Below the pieces are notes generated by a model, which was given only the letters and a program-made list of their open reading frames with translations, made no database searches and was not told the origin of the DNA. Of a stretch of DNA of 64,000 nt, positions 8,594-17,123 are shown in pieces (positions within the stretch are counted from its first letter, which is position 1; each line of letters opens with the position of its first letter). The stretch is from NCBI GenBank assembly GCA_009780315.1, contig WRAH01000001.1:159688-223687 (forward strand). The letters are read 5' to 3'. A program made the position numbers and the translations under genes. This DNA comes from Defluviitaleaceae bacterium (GTDB taxonomy: Bacteria > Bacillota > Clostridia > Lachnospirales > WQUN01).

Positions 8594-9003
8594 TATATCC
8601 CCTTCCCAATACAATACTCTCATTCAATATGAATCAAGCCCAAATTCATTATATCAAAGGTTGTCCAATTTTTCAACAAAAAAATGGCAAGGGTTTCAAA
8701 GCCTGTCATTCCCCAAATACCCTTGCTCTCGGCTGTAAAGCAAACGCGAAGGTATATATTTTCAAACAGTGAGTTAAAATCGCAATTATATTTTTTAAAT
8801 AGGTCAATTAAGTAAGTCTATTTGGGAGTTTACGATTTGGCGGCTTTTTCCAAATCATAAAAGCAATTTTTTATATTTCAACAATTTATGCGCCACCTAA
8901 TACTATGTCTATGTTGACTATATACTCATTTATGACTAAATTTTTGGTTTTTTTGTGTCTTGAAACCCTTATGTTTGCTGGGTTTGTAGGCATAACATGT
9001 TTT
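8594..9003. other. Intergenic region with no gene seen
   Basis: About 410 bases between the divergent membrane gene and the OYE gene. I see no ORF with a ribosome site and no recognised riboswitch. A possible alternative promoter for the OYE gene is TTGACT (8914-8919), 17 bases, TAAATT (8937-8942). Confidence 0.5.
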
Positions 9004-9032
9004 TTGCATGGCGCATCAACTCATGGTATACT
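9004..9032 (+). promoter_or_regulatory. Sigma-A type promoter for the OYE gene
   Basis: TTGCAT (9004-9009), a 17-base spacer, then TATACT (9027-9032). A start near 9039 would leave a leader of about 20 bases before the ATG at 9061. Confidence 0.65.
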
Positions 9033-9060
9033 CTCTATAAAATTTAAGGGAGTTGTTTTT

Positions 9061-10095
9061 ATGCTATTTGAATCTTTTGAACTCAAAGGCAAGACTATTA
9101 AAAACCGTCTGGTCTATCCCCCTGTCGTCATTTTTGACAAAGACGTAAAAGACGGCAAAATCAATGCAGAGGTTGTAGCACATTACAACCGTATAGCCGC
9201 CGCAGGATGCGGTATCATGATTGTAGAAGCCACCGCCATTGAAGCCACAGGGCGTTTACATGAAACCCAGCTTGGCATATGGGATGATACTTTTGTTGAA
9301 GGTCTGTCTGCCCTGCCCAAAGCTGCCCATGCAGAAAATGCTGTTGCGCTCATTCAAATCATGCACGCAGGCATTCAAGCACCGCCAACGGTAAGCAGTG
9401 AAAACGTATCATCATCCGACTGTAAACGTGGTGACAAAGCAGCCCGTGCCATGACTACCGAAGAAATAGAACATGTAAAACAGCAGTTCTTAGACGCAGG
9501 AAAACGTGCGAAAAAGGCGGGTTTTGATGGTGTAGAACTTCACGCCTGTCACGGGTACTTACTCAATCAATTTTTATCCCCTCAAATCAACACCCGCGAT
9601 GATATTTACGGCAAAGAAAAATCAAAAATCGTCATAGACATCATAAAAGAAATGCGTCATGTCATGGGCGAAGATTTTATTATTGCAATAAGAATGCCTG
9701 GCAACGACCCTGACTTGGCGGGAAGTATCACTTATGCAAAAGCATTTGAAGCCGCAGGGGTAGACCTTTTCCATATCAGTGCAGGTATTCCCAACGGACA
9801 GCCTGCTGACATGAAATATGAAGAAAATAATATGTACAACTGGATTGTAGCCTCTGCAATGGAAATAAAAAAACAAGTCACCAAGCCTGTCATCGCCGTC
9901 AACGGCATTAGAAACCCTAAGCAAGCAACTGCCATTTTACAAGACGTAGACTTTATCGCCCTTGCCCGTGGGTATCTTTGTGACTTAAACTGGCTGGAAA
10001 AAGCAAAAACTGACCAGCCTGTAAAAGAATGTATTGGTTGCAAAGGCTGTACAAGAGGCCGCCGCGGCAGTATTAACGACTGTGTTTTAAACTAA
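9061..10095 (+). CDS. Old Yellow Enzyme family NADH:flavin oxidoreductase
   Basis: A 344-residue FMN-dependent TIM-barrel ene-reductase. The N-terminus (LFESFELKGKTIKNRLVYPP) is typical. DGVELHACHGYLLNQFLSP carries the active-site His and FMN contacts near residue 160, HISAGIP and GIRNP lie on later strands, and ALARGYLCD binds the FMN phosphate. The protein ends shortly after CIGCKGC. The start of an iron-sulphur-type cysteine cluster is therefore present, but the second half-domain of dienoyl-CoA-reductase relatives is absent. The ATG at 9061 has AAGGGAG 8 bases upstream, so the longer hydrophobic extension in the frame is untranslated leader. The substrate cannot be inferred. Confidence 0.85.
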   Translation: MLFESFELKGKTIKNRLVYPPVVIFDKDVKDGKINAEVVAHYNRIAAAGCGIMIVEATAIEATGRLHETQLGIWDDTFVEGLSALPKAAHAENAVALIQIMHAGIQAPPTVSSENVSSSDCKRGDKAARAMTTEEIEHVKQQFLDAGKRAKKAGFDGVELHACHGYLLNQFLSPQINTRDDIYGKEKSKIVIDIIKEMRHVMGEDFIIAIRMPGNDPDLAGSITYAKAFEAAGVDLFHISAGIPNGQPADMKYEENNMYNWIVASAMEIKKQVTKPVIAVNGIRNPKQATAILQDVDFIALARGYLCDLNWLEKAKTDQPVKECIGCKGCTRGRRGSINDCVLN

Positions 10096-10112
10096 GAAAA
10101 AACTAAACTAGA

Positions 10113-10133
10113 AAACGTGCCATCGGCACGTTT
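10113..10133 (+). terminator. Hairpin 1 downstream of OYE gene
   Basis: AAACGTGCC and GGCACGTTT pair over 9 bp with a 3-base loop, 17 bases after the OYE stop. A short T-containing tail follows. It is the first of three successive hairpins. Confidence 0.55.
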
Positions 10134-10154
10134 GTCTTACCGACCCAACGCTGA

Positions 10155-10174
10155 GAAATTGCGAATGCAATTTC
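10155..10174. repeat. Hairpin 2 downstream of OYE gene
   Basis: GAAATTGC (10155-10162) and GCAATTTC (10167-10174) form a perfect 8-bp stem around a GAAT loop. There is no U-tail, so it is not a terminator by itself. Confidence 0.5.
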
Positions 10175-10183
10175 CTAGCATAC

Positions 10184-10223
10184 AAAAAACCGCGCAAGGG
10201 TGTGATAAACTGCGCGGTTTTTT
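10184..10223. terminator. Bidirectional terminator between OYE gene and small protein gene
   Basis: AAAAAACCGCGCA (10184-10196) pairs with TGCGCGGTTTTTT (10211-10223). A/T runs on both sides give U-tails in both directions, serving the OYE gene (+) and the small gene at 10248-10415 (-). Confidence 0.85.
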
Positions 10224-10247
10224 ATTGGTGCTATTGTTAAGCGAAAT

Positions 10248-10415
10248 TTACCAACCTCTGCGATAATAGTCATAAGGCCAGCTGCGATTTCTGAAATGGC
10301 GGCGCATACGCCAATAAAGCGGATAGCTGTATGGGTCATAAATGGCGCGGGCTTCCTCTATATTCTCTTCTCTTCTTTCAAAAGGCATTCCGTATAGATG
10401 GCATCCGTCATACAT
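10248..10415 (-). CDS. Small Arg/Tyr-rich protein of unknown function
   Basis: A 55-residue basic protein starting MYDGCHLYGMPFERREE and ending in an Arg/Trp/Tyr-rich tail (WRMRRHFRNRSWPYDYYRRGW). AAAGGAGG stands 8 bases before the ATG at 10415, a strong site that rules out the longer frame. The tail recalls small basic Firmicute proteins of the spore coat or nucleic-acid-binding kind, but I recognise no family. A terminator follows directly. Confidence 0.65.
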   Translation of the reverse strand: MYDGCHLYGMPFERREENIEEARAIYDPYSYPLYWRMRRHFRNRSWPYDYYRRGW

Positions 10416-10498
10416 TGTGTGTCCTCCTTTGCTGTTCGTGTGGTACATTAACATACTATGCAGGAGGTGGACAAAGGGTGTAACCATTGAAGACAAAT

Positions 10499-10739
10499 AA
10501 AATACCCCCTGATATCACATTTGAAAAGTGATATCAGGGGGTATTTTGATTTTTTACGACAAAGCAAAATTTTGGTTGCATTTTCTTGACGAATCAAGTA
10601 GAATGTACTTGTTTCCATTTTCAATGGAAATGGCACGTAGCGACTATGTGGTTTCAAAGCCCACATAGCGAACGCAAGGATGAGAGCAATCATCTTACGC
10701 CCACGGATTTTCACCGCCACTACAGGCACAGTTTATCAT
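10499..10739 (-). ncRNA. Structured dispersed repeat, copy 1 (candidate non-coding RNA)
   Basis: About 240 bases nearly identical to 63650-63882. Visible stems include a 20-bp hairpin (10499-10518/10528-10547), CAAGTA/TACTTG, TTTCCATT/AATGGAAA, CTATGTGG/CCACATAG and GATGA/TCATC. Differences from copy 2 fall mostly in loops, and one base pair changes T-A to C-G. The minus strand is favoured as transcript. TTGAAA, 17 bases and an extended -10 TGATAAACT lie at its upstream edge (about 10730-10760), and the G/C hairpin plus U-rich tail closes it. The + strand also has a U-rich tail after the hairpin, so orientation is inference. No known RNA family is recognised. Confidence 0.6.
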
Positions 10740-10941
10740 TTTTTCCCTCACATTTCAATGGGAGGCGAGATTTTGAGCCTTGTATGTTGGCAGATGGTGT
10801 ATGTTGTTTTTTTGACATTTAAAATTTCTAAGGAGCGTAAGGTGGATGGCAGAGTTTTTTAAGGATTTTCTTTGCCAGTCCTTGCGTTCTTTTTTATTTT
10901 CATTACACCAGCCCTTTTTATCTGGGCTGGAGAGGACAATT

Positions 10942-10995
10942 GCACACAACTATTTTCTAAGAAATCTGTCTTAGTTAACGGGGGTGTGCTTTTTT
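10942..10995 (+). terminator. Terminator-like hairpin upstream of asp23
   Basis: GCACAC (10942-10947) pairs with GTGTGC (10984-10989), enclosing CTAAGA/TCTTAG, followed by six T. It ends whatever is transcribed rightward from 10740-10940, where I see no gene; a second stem, CCAGCCC/GGGCTGG, is also there. Confidence 0.5.
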
Positions 10996-11019
10996 GTCCT
11001 ATGATTTTCTCATTAGGTA

Positions 11020-11047
11020 TTGTCATAGAAGCTTGCTGGTGTATAAT
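11020..11047 (+). promoter_or_regulatory. Promoter for asp23-fakA operon
   Basis: TTGTCA (11020-11025), a 16-base spacer and a perfect TATAAT (11042-11047). This puts the start about 30 bases before the asp23 ATG. Confidence 0.7.
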
Positions 11048-11082
11048 ATAGGGCAGATGACGGCATTTTAGGGAGGTTAATA

Positions 11083-11439
11083 ATGCAATCTAAGATAAAA
11101 AATGAACTGGGTACGATTAGCATGTCAAATGAGGTCATTGCGCGTATAGCAGGTCTTTCGGCTATGGAGTGTTATGGTGTTGTTGGCATGGCGGCAAAAA
11201 GCCTGCGTGACGGGCTTGTTCACTTGCTTAAAATTGAAAGCCTGTCAAAAGGTGTTCATGTTGAAACATTGGAAACTGACGAGTTAATCATAGACCTAAG
11301 GATTATTGTAGACTACGGCACAAACTTAGCCGCCATAGCAGACACGCTTCAAGAGAACGTGCGCTATGCCGTGGAGCAAGCGGTTGGAATGACTGTACGC
11401 GAAGTGAATATATATATTGAAGCAGTACGGACGGAATAG
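11083..11439 (+). CDS. Asp23/Gls24 family envelope stress protein
   Basis: A 118-residue Asp23-family (YloU-like) protein. It starts with GTISMSNEVIARIAGLSAMECYGVVGMA, then a central strand region (LIIDLRIIVDYGTNL) and VREVNIYIEAV at the end, all typical blocks. It lies directly upstream of the DAK/DegV-type gene, the conserved yloU-yloV arrangement of Firmicutes. GGGAGG is about 8 bases before the ATG. In the family these proteins affect envelope homeostasis; the exact role is unclear. Confidence 0.9.
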   Translation: MQSKIKNELGTISMSNEVIARIAGLSAMECYGVVGMAAKSLRDGLVHLLKIESLSKGVHVETLETDELIIDLRIIVDYGTNLAAIADTLQENVRYAVEQAVGMTVREVNIYIEAVRTE

Positions 11440-11452
11440 GGAGGCGCGCAAG

Positions 11453-13099
11453 TTGGGACTAATAAGCATAGACGGAAATCTTCTGGTAAAACTGATAATA
11501 GGCGGCGCAAACGAGGTCACAAAAAACACAGCCGCACTCAATGCACTCAATGTCTTTCCCGTGCCTGATGGTGATACAGGAACAAACATGGCGCATACAG
11601 TACAAGCCGCGGCAAAAGAAACGGTGAAGCAAAGCTCACCCAAAGTTTCTGATGTGTCAAAAGCCGCAAGCAATGGTGCGCTTCGCGGCGCACGAGGCAA
11701 CTCGGGTGTTATTTTATCGCAATTATTCAGAGGTTTTGCCAAGGGGCTGGAAGGCAAAACCACTGCCACATCCACTGACCTTGCAGAGGCTTTGGCAAAA
11801 TCATCTGAAATGGCATACAAGGCAGTTATGAAGCCTAAAGAAGGCACTATGTTAACCATTGGACGTGCCGCCGCCGAAGCCGCATTTGAAGTGGCTTTTG
11901 ACGAAGAAGACATTGGTGAATGCCTTAAATTTGTCATTGAACGGGCTGACCAAATGCTGGCTAAAACACCAGACATGTTGCCTGTGTTGAAACAGGCAGG
12001 GGTAGTGGATTCTGGCGGCATGGGCATTGTGATGTTTCTCAAAGGCGCGATGAAAGCCTTAGAGATACAGGGTGACATAGAACTGCTTGAACAAGCCCCA
12101 GATTCTGTTGAAGGTACACATCTTGGCACAATCAATGTGGACGATATCAAATTTGCATATTGCACAGAATTTTTGGTGGAACTCACCCCAGCAGACAAAC
12201 GTAAACCTGGAATCACTCAAAATGCAGAAGAAGCCCTCCGCGAGTATCTGCCAACCATTGGTGATTCTGTTGTGGTTATTGAAGATGAAGGGCTGGTTAA
12301 AGTCCATGTCCATACAAACCACCCTGGTAAAGCTTTAGAACAATCCCTTAAATTTGGGCAACTTCTGAATATTAAAATTGATAATATGAAACAGCAACAC
12401 ACAGAAAATTTTGATTTTTCAAAAAGCACTGAACCGCCTAAAGCCCTTGGTGTGGTTGTCGTCGTTGCAGGTAAGGGCATGGCAGAACTCTTTAAAGGGC
12501 TAGGCGCAGATGTTGTCATTGAAGGGGGACAAAGTATGAACCCCAGCGCAGATGATATTTCTCAAGCCATTGAGCGGGTGAATGCAGACCATGTAATCGT
12601 CTTGCCAAACAATAAAAATATTATTCTGACTGCCGAACAAGCAGGCAAATTTGTTCAAGGCAAAAGTGTCCATGTTGTGCCTACACTATCTATCCCCCAA
12701 GGCGTGGCTTGTGTTGTCGCCAATTCTGACACCATCAGCCTAGAAGAGAATCTTGCAGGGATGAAAGAAGCCATGGAAGCTGTGCATTCTGGGCAAATTA
12801 CACATGCCGTACGGGATACAGTGCTTGACGGACACGAAATAAAACAAGGGGATTTTCTATGTATTTATGACGGTGATATTGCACTGGTGGAAAAAGATAT
12901 GCAAAGTGCCGCAACCGCGCTCATTGACCACATGCTGGCTAAAGGGGGCGACTTGGTGAGCATTTATCACGGAGAAGGCGCAACGGCGGAATCTGCCGAA
13001 ACATTGGCAGAATACATCAGCGAAAAATATCCAATGGCAGAGGTAGAGATTTACGATGGCGGGCAACCCCTTTACAGTTATGTTTTGTCCGTGGAATAA
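11453..13099 (+). CDS. fakA: FakA-like fatty acid kinase catalytic subunit (DhaL/YloV)
   Basis: A 548-residue ATP-binding subunit of fatty acid kinase, which with a FakB protein phosphorylates acyl chains for phospholipid synthesis. The N-terminal DhaL domain has FPVPDGDTGTNM with the Mg-binding Asp residues near 37-42 and GARGNSGVILSQLFRG near 78-93. The C-terminal half carries the FakA middle and tail domains (VIVLPNNKNI, VPTLSIPQGVA). The start is a TTG at 11453, 8 bases after GGGAGG. The frame's upstream ATG lies inside asp23 without a ribosome site. No fakB is in the window. Confidence 0.88.
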   Translation: MGLISIDGNLLVKLIIGGANEVTKNTAALNALNVFPVPDGDTGTNMAHTVQAAAKETVKQSSPKVSDVSKAASNGALRGARGNSGVILSQLFRGFAKGLEGKTTATSTDLAEALAKSSEMAYKAVMKPKEGTMLTIGRAAAEAAFEVAFDEEDIGECLKFVIERADQMLAKTPDMLPVLKQAGVVDSGGMGIVMFLKGAMKALEIQGDIELLEQAPDSVEGTHLGTINVDDIKFAYCTEFLVELTPADKRKPGITQNAEEALREYLPTIGDSVVVIEDEGLVKVHVHTNHPGKALEQSLKFGQLLNIKIDNMKQQHTENFDFSKSTEPPKALGVVVVVAGKGMAELFKGLGADVVIEGGQSMNPSADDISQAIERVNADHVIVLPNNKNIILTAEQAGKFVQGKSVHVVPTLSIPQGVACVVANSDTISLEENLAGMKEAMEAVHSGQITHAVRDTVLDGHEIKQGDFLCIYDGDIALVEKDMQSAATALIDHMLAKGGDLVSIYHGEGATAESAETLAEYISEKYPMAEVEIYDGGQPLYSYVLSVE

Positions 13100-14261
13100 A
13101 ATTGTAACCTTTGTTACAGTTTTCACCCTTTTTGTTGTTTTGGCAACATCCGTTATCCATGCAGCGCCCATAAAAATACCCCGCAATGATACCAGTGTCA
13201 CACTGCCTCCTGATAATTTTCAAGAATTTATTACTTCATTTAAGTTTTTGGAGTGGGGCGTTACTGTTTTAGAATCCCATGATGGTGTACTTTGGGCAAC
13301 ACGTCTTGACCGTGAAAATGACCATGACCCCCATGCACAGCGATGGAGAACAGGTTATTTATTAAAATCCTTTGACCATGGTGAAAGCTGGGCTTTTGTA
13401 CACTACTTCCCCAAACCTGTCAATGCCATTTATATGGACGATTTCGGCAATTTATTTGTGACAACAAGTGTAGACCGCGGTTCGCCAATACACACAGGGC
13501 AACTGCACAAGTCTACTGATGGAGGTAAGACTTTTCGCGTGGTGCTGGACGTGCTTTCGGGTGTACCCCTTCGGTGGAACATTGCATCCCAAAACGGAAC
13601 CATGTTTATATCCGAATATGGCTACAAAGGTCATGGTGACAATGCCCGCAGAATCTATCGTTCCTTAGACTTTGGCGACACTTGGGAGCTTATTTTTGAG
13701 CCTGAGCCAATGCATAATTTTCATATGCACATTACACTGATGATGGAAGACGGAACAGTGTATCAATCCATTGGTGACGGACATCATGCACAAATCATGC
13801 GTTCCTTAGACAATGGATATACTTGGGATACTGTCGTTGCAGGGTTACAACCCACAAGTGCAGTAGTGTTTGACACCCACATTTTGTGGGGGTTAGATGG
13901 CGGGCCATGGTATGGCATAGCACGATATGATAGGGCAACAGGGGAAACCACACGGGCTTTAACAACACCTTCCCCCTTTGGCAGTTCCAGTTATGACATG
14001 GCATTTGTACATGATATTGTTTATGCTATGTTTTTATCCTATGAAGGGTATGACCATCCTGCGTCCATCTTTTTCAGCGAGGATGAAGGGGACACTTGGC
14101 AGTTGCTTGGGTATATTACAGGTGCGCCAGGGTTTGGCATTGGTCTTATCCATTTAGTTGTTGATGATAAGTTTGGATATATAGATATTGGTACGCCAAT
14201 ATACCGTAATGGTGAAGTGGAATTTTTCCGAGGCACATTACGGTTTGAACTGTTAAGGTGA
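13056..14261 (+). CDS. Secreted BNR/Asp-box beta-propeller protein
   Basis: A protein of up to 401 residues with an N-terminal hydrophobic signal (IVTFVTVFTLFVVLATSVIHA) and at least five Asp-box motifs: KSFDHGESW, KSTDGGKTF, RSLDFGDTW, RSLDNGYTW and FSEDEGDTW. These mark a sialidase-like or Vps10-like propeller, probably exported. The catalytic Arg triad of sialidases is not evident, so I do not call it a sialidase. The start is uncertain. The ATG at 13056 has GAGG 12 bases upstream; the ATG at 13080 gives a tidier signal peptide. Both overlap the end of fakA, and recG follows after 4 bases. It sits oddly between two housekeeping genes. Confidence 0.75.
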   Translation: MAGNPFTVMFCPWNKIVTFVTVFTLFVVLATSVIHAAPIKIPRNDTSVTLPPDNFQEFITSFKFLEWGVTVLESHDGVLWATRLDRENDHDPHAQRWRTGYLLKSFDHGESWAFVHYFPKPVNAIYMDDFGNLFVTTSVDRGSPIHTGQLHKSTDGGKTFRVVLDVLSGVPLRWNIASQNGTMFISEYGYKGHGDNARRIYRSLDFGDTWELIFEPEPMHNFHMHITLMMEDGTVYQSIGDGHHAQIMRSLDNGYTWDTVVAGLQPTSAVVFDTHILWGLDGGPWYGIARYDRATGETTRALTTPSPFGSSSYDMAFVHDIVYAMFLSYEGYDHPASIFFSEDEGDTWQLLGYITGAPGFGIGLIHLVVDDKFGYIDIGTPIYRNGEVEFFRGTLRFELLR

Positions 14262-14265
14262 AATA

Positions 14266-16353
14266 ATGCATATCACTAAATTATCTGGTGTTGGTACTAA
14301 ACGTGCCGATGCTTTAGCGGCTGCGGGTATAACTACCGTGGCCGATTTATTAAATTACTTTCCCCGTGATTATGATGATAGAAGTCATGTAAAAACCATT
14401 GCTGAGTTAACCCCCGACGCAGTCAACACTTTGCGTGGAATCGTAGCCCGTGAACCTGAAAATGCCGACTTACGCAGAAAAGGCGGCAGTGGTTTTTTTA
14501 CCATCACAAAAGTCATCATAAAAGACCATACAGGAACCCTTGAATTAACATGGTTTAATCAGCCTTATTTAAAAAAGTACTTTAAAAAAGGCAGTGAATA
14601 TATATTCACGGGCAAAGTAAAACTGCTCACCTTTGGCGGCGGCAGTGCAGAAACCCGTATGCAAATCCAATCCCCTGATTATGAGCAGGCAGGAGATGTA
14701 GAGCTTTCCGGCGGGCGAATTGTTCCGCTGTATACCCCACCTAAACAGTACACTCAAAAAACTTTTCGCGCACTCATTCATCAAGCACTAGAAATCAGCA
14801 ATGAAAACCCAGAGGCTTTTTTTGAGTTTCTTCCTGCAAAAATCCGCAAAAAACTTGACCTTTGCGGACGCAAAGAAGCGGTCAAAAACATTCACTTCCC
14901 CGTCAGTGATGACTGGTTTATGGCGGCACGGCGGCGGTTGGTTTTTGAAGAGCTTTTTTTTATGCAACTCACTCTTTCAAGTATGAAAGGGGTCATTGCC
15001 GCCCAGCCAGGGTTTCCTTTCTTCAACACAGACTACACACCCTTTTTAAAAGAACTTCCCTTCACGCTAACCCATGGGCAATCCAATGTGCTTCATGATA
15101 TTGCTGATGATATACGCAGCGGCAGCCGCATGAATCGCCTTATCCAAGGGGATGTAGGCTCTGGAAAAACAGTTGTGGCAATGGCAGCTGCTTATATTGC
15201 CATGACCAATGGTTATCAAGCTGCCATAATGGCACCTACAGATGTACTTGCAAATCAACATTATATTGCCTGTACACAGTTTTTCCAGCCCCTGGGTTTT
15301 GAAACTGTACTGCTTACAGGGGCATTAGGGGCGAAAGCCCGCCGTGAAGCATTGGCAAAAATACATGATGGACGTGCATCCATGATTGTTGGCACACATG
15401 CACTGATTCAGCCCTCGGTCATTTATCATCATTTAGGTTTGTGCATTACAGACGAACAACATCGTTTCGGCGTAAATCAGCGGTTAACCCTAACCCAAAA
15501 AGGCGGCAATTCAAAAACGCCACACACATTAGTGATGACTGCAACCCCTATCCCACGCACATTAGGGCTGATTCTATACGGTGATTTAGATATTTCAATT
15601 ATTGACGAGCTTCCCCCTGGGCGGCAGGAAATCAAAACCTATTGTGTAGATTCCTCCTATCGTCCACGTCTTCATGAGTTTATTCGCAAAGAAACCACAC
15701 AAGCCCGCCAAGTGTATATTATTTGCCCTGCCATTGAAGAAAACCTAGAAAGCACGTCTAAATCTGAACTTCAAAACGTACTGAACTATACACAGGAACT
15801 ATCCACTGGACTTCCTGAAATAAAAATAGCCTATCTTCATGGCAAAATGAAATCAGCCGAAAAAGAATCCATTATGTCTGCATTTAAAGGGGGGGAAACC
15901 CAAGTTTTAGTTTCAACCACTGTCATAGAGGTAGGTGTCCATGTAGAAAACGCAACCCTTATGATTATTGAAAATGCTGAACGCTTTGGGCTGTCCCAGC
16001 TTCATCAATTGCGTGGGCGTGTAGGACGTGGGGCTGCTCAATCTTATTGTGTGATGATAACTGACTCAAAAAACACACAAACAAAATCCCGAATGAAAGC
16101 CATGACCCAAACCACCGATGGCTTTAAGCTTGCTGAACTTGACCTAGAGCAACGGGGTGCAGGAGACTTTTTTGGCACACGTCAGCATGGTTTGCCAAGC
16201 TTCACAATCGCTAACCTGTACCGCGATATGGACATTTTAAAAGAAGCACAAGACGCTGTGCAAAAACTTAGTGGCATAACCCAAGAAGAAAAAGCCGCCA
16301 TCAAGCAACGTATAAAGGAAGTCACTTATAGTGCAGAACTTGCGTGTATGTAG
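14266..16353 (+). CDS. recG: ATP-dependent DNA helicase RecG
   Basis: A 695-residue SF2 branch-migration helicase for replication-fork reversal and Holliday junction processing. The N-terminal wedge region includes the HhH-like start (ITKLSGVGTKRADALAAAGI) and an OB fold (about 50-160). Walker A is GDVGSGKT near residue 294, the DExH box is DEQHRFG, motif III is TATPIPRTL, and the C-terminal RecG-specific hairpin follows (RGRVGRG, DFFGTRQHGLP). Length is normal. It starts 4 bases after the propeller gene. The next gene's start lies 32 bases downstream. Confidence 0.96.
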   Translation: MHITKLSGVGTKRADALAAAGITTVADLLNYFPRDYDDRSHVKTIAELTPDAVNTLRGIVAREPENADLRRKGGSGFFTITKVIIKDHTGTLELTWFNQPYLKKYFKKGSEYIFTGKVKLLTFGGGSAETRMQIQSPDYEQAGDVELSGGRIVPLYTPPKQYTQKTFRALIHQALEISNENPEAFFEFLPAKIRKKLDLCGRKEAVKNIHFPVSDDWFMAARRRLVFEELFFMQLTLSSMKGVIAAQPGFPFFNTDYTPFLKELPFTLTHGQSNVLHDIADDIRSGSRMNRLIQGDVGSGKTVVAMAAAYIAMTNGYQAAIMAPTDVLANQHYIACTQFFQPLGFETVLLTGALGAKARREALAKIHDGRASMIVGTHALIQPSVIYHHLGLCITDEQHRFGVNQRLTLTQKGGNSKTPHTLVMTATPIPRTLGLILYGDLDISIIDELPPGRQEIKTYCVDSSYRPRLHEFIRKETTQARQVYIICPAIEENLESTSKSELQNVLNYTQELSTGLPEIKIAYLHGKMKSAEKESIMSAFKGGETQVLVSTTVIEVGVHVENATLMIIENAERFGLSQLHQLRGRVGRGAAQSYCVMITDSKNTQTKSRMKAMTQTTDGFKLAELDLEQRGAGDFFGTRQHGLPSFTIANLYRDMDILKEAQDAVQKLSGITQEEKAAIKQRIKEVTYSAELACM

Positions 16354-16385
16354 TATACTATGCTCATGAAAGGGAGGTAGAAAAC

Positions 16386-17060
16386 ATGCAGTATAGAATC
16401 GAAGGGGGAAGTTTCCCCGTAGTCATTTGTGAACTTGAAAAAGGCGAAACAGTGGTGACACAACGGGGCGGCATGTCTTGGCGTACAGCAGGGATTAAGA
16501 TGGACACAAACACCACAGGTGGTGTACTTAAAGGGTTAAAGCGTACATTGGCAGGAAACTCTATGTTCCTCAACCACTACACCGCCATGATAGAAGACCA
16601 AGAAATTGCATTTGGGTTGTCCTTTCCGGGGGAAATCATGGTGTATGACGTGTCTGGCGGAAAAGACTTGATTGCACAAAAAAATGCGTTTATCGCCTGT
16701 ACCAGCGGTGTGGATATTGACATTCACTTTAATAAACGTCTGGGCGCAGGGTTGTTTGCAGGGGAAGGTTTTATCCTTGAGCGTTTCAGCGGCAATGGTT
16801 TAGTTTTTATTGAAATTGACGGAGCATCCAAAGAGTATAACTTAGCCGCTGGCGAAAAACTTGTCATAGACCAAGGAAACCTAGCGGCAATGGAACCCAC
16901 CGTTTCCTTTGACATTGAAATGGTAAAAGGATTGAAAAATATAGCCTTTGGCGGCGAAGGTTTATTGCTGGGCAACTTAATTGGCCCAGGTAAGGTATGG
17001 TTGCAAACTTTACCTATTTCAGGCATGACAAGAATGATAGGCACTGGCACAGGAAAATAA
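16386..17060 (+). CDS. TIGR00266/AIM24 family protein
   Basis: A 224-residue all-beta protein of the TIGR00266 (AIM24-like) family. MQYRIEGGSFPVVICELEKGE, the central GGMSWRT and the C-terminal GEGLLLGNLIGPGKVWLQT are characteristic. The ATG at 16386 has GGGAGG 7 bases upstream; the longer frame start overlaps recG and lacks a site. The biochemical role of the bacterial family is not firmly established. It is last in the asp23-to-recG run and ends before a strong terminator. Confidence 0.88.
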   Translation: MQYRIEGGSFPVVICELEKGETVVTQRGGMSWRTAGIKMDTNTTGGVLKGLKRTLAGNSMFLNHYTAMIEDQEIAFGLSFPGEIMVYDVSGGKDLIAQKNAFIACTSGVDIDIHFNKRLGAGLFAGEGFILERFSGNGLVFIEIDGASKEYNLAAGEKLVIDQGNLAAMEPTVSFDIEMVKGLKNIAFGGEGLLLGNLIGPGKVWLQTLPISGMTRMIGTGTGK

Positions 17061-17070
17061 AACACTCAAT

Positions 17071-17119
17071 AAAAAACGCGCCTAAACTAAGCGGTAATCG
17101 CTCACTAGACGCGTTTTTT
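17071..17119. terminator. Bidirectional terminator with nested hairpin
   Basis: AAAAAACGCG (17071-17080) pairs with CGCGTTTTTT (17110-17119). An inner AGCG/CGCT stem gives a cruciform-like outline. It separates the convergent AIM24-like and hemerythrin genes. Confidence 0.85.
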
Positions 17120-17123
17120 TAAT

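Noticed and set aside
8594..9060. Long hydrophobic N-terminal extension of the OYE protein
   Set aside because: The ribosome site and family N-terminus are at 9061, and a good promoter lies inside the proposed extension.
10448..10729. Minus-strand frame (about 93 codons) over the repeat, similar in both copies
   Set aside because: It begins at a GTG with no ribosome site. Differences between copies are often amino-acid-changing yet keep RNA stems, and the frame includes the terminal hairpin. A structured RNA explains the pattern better.
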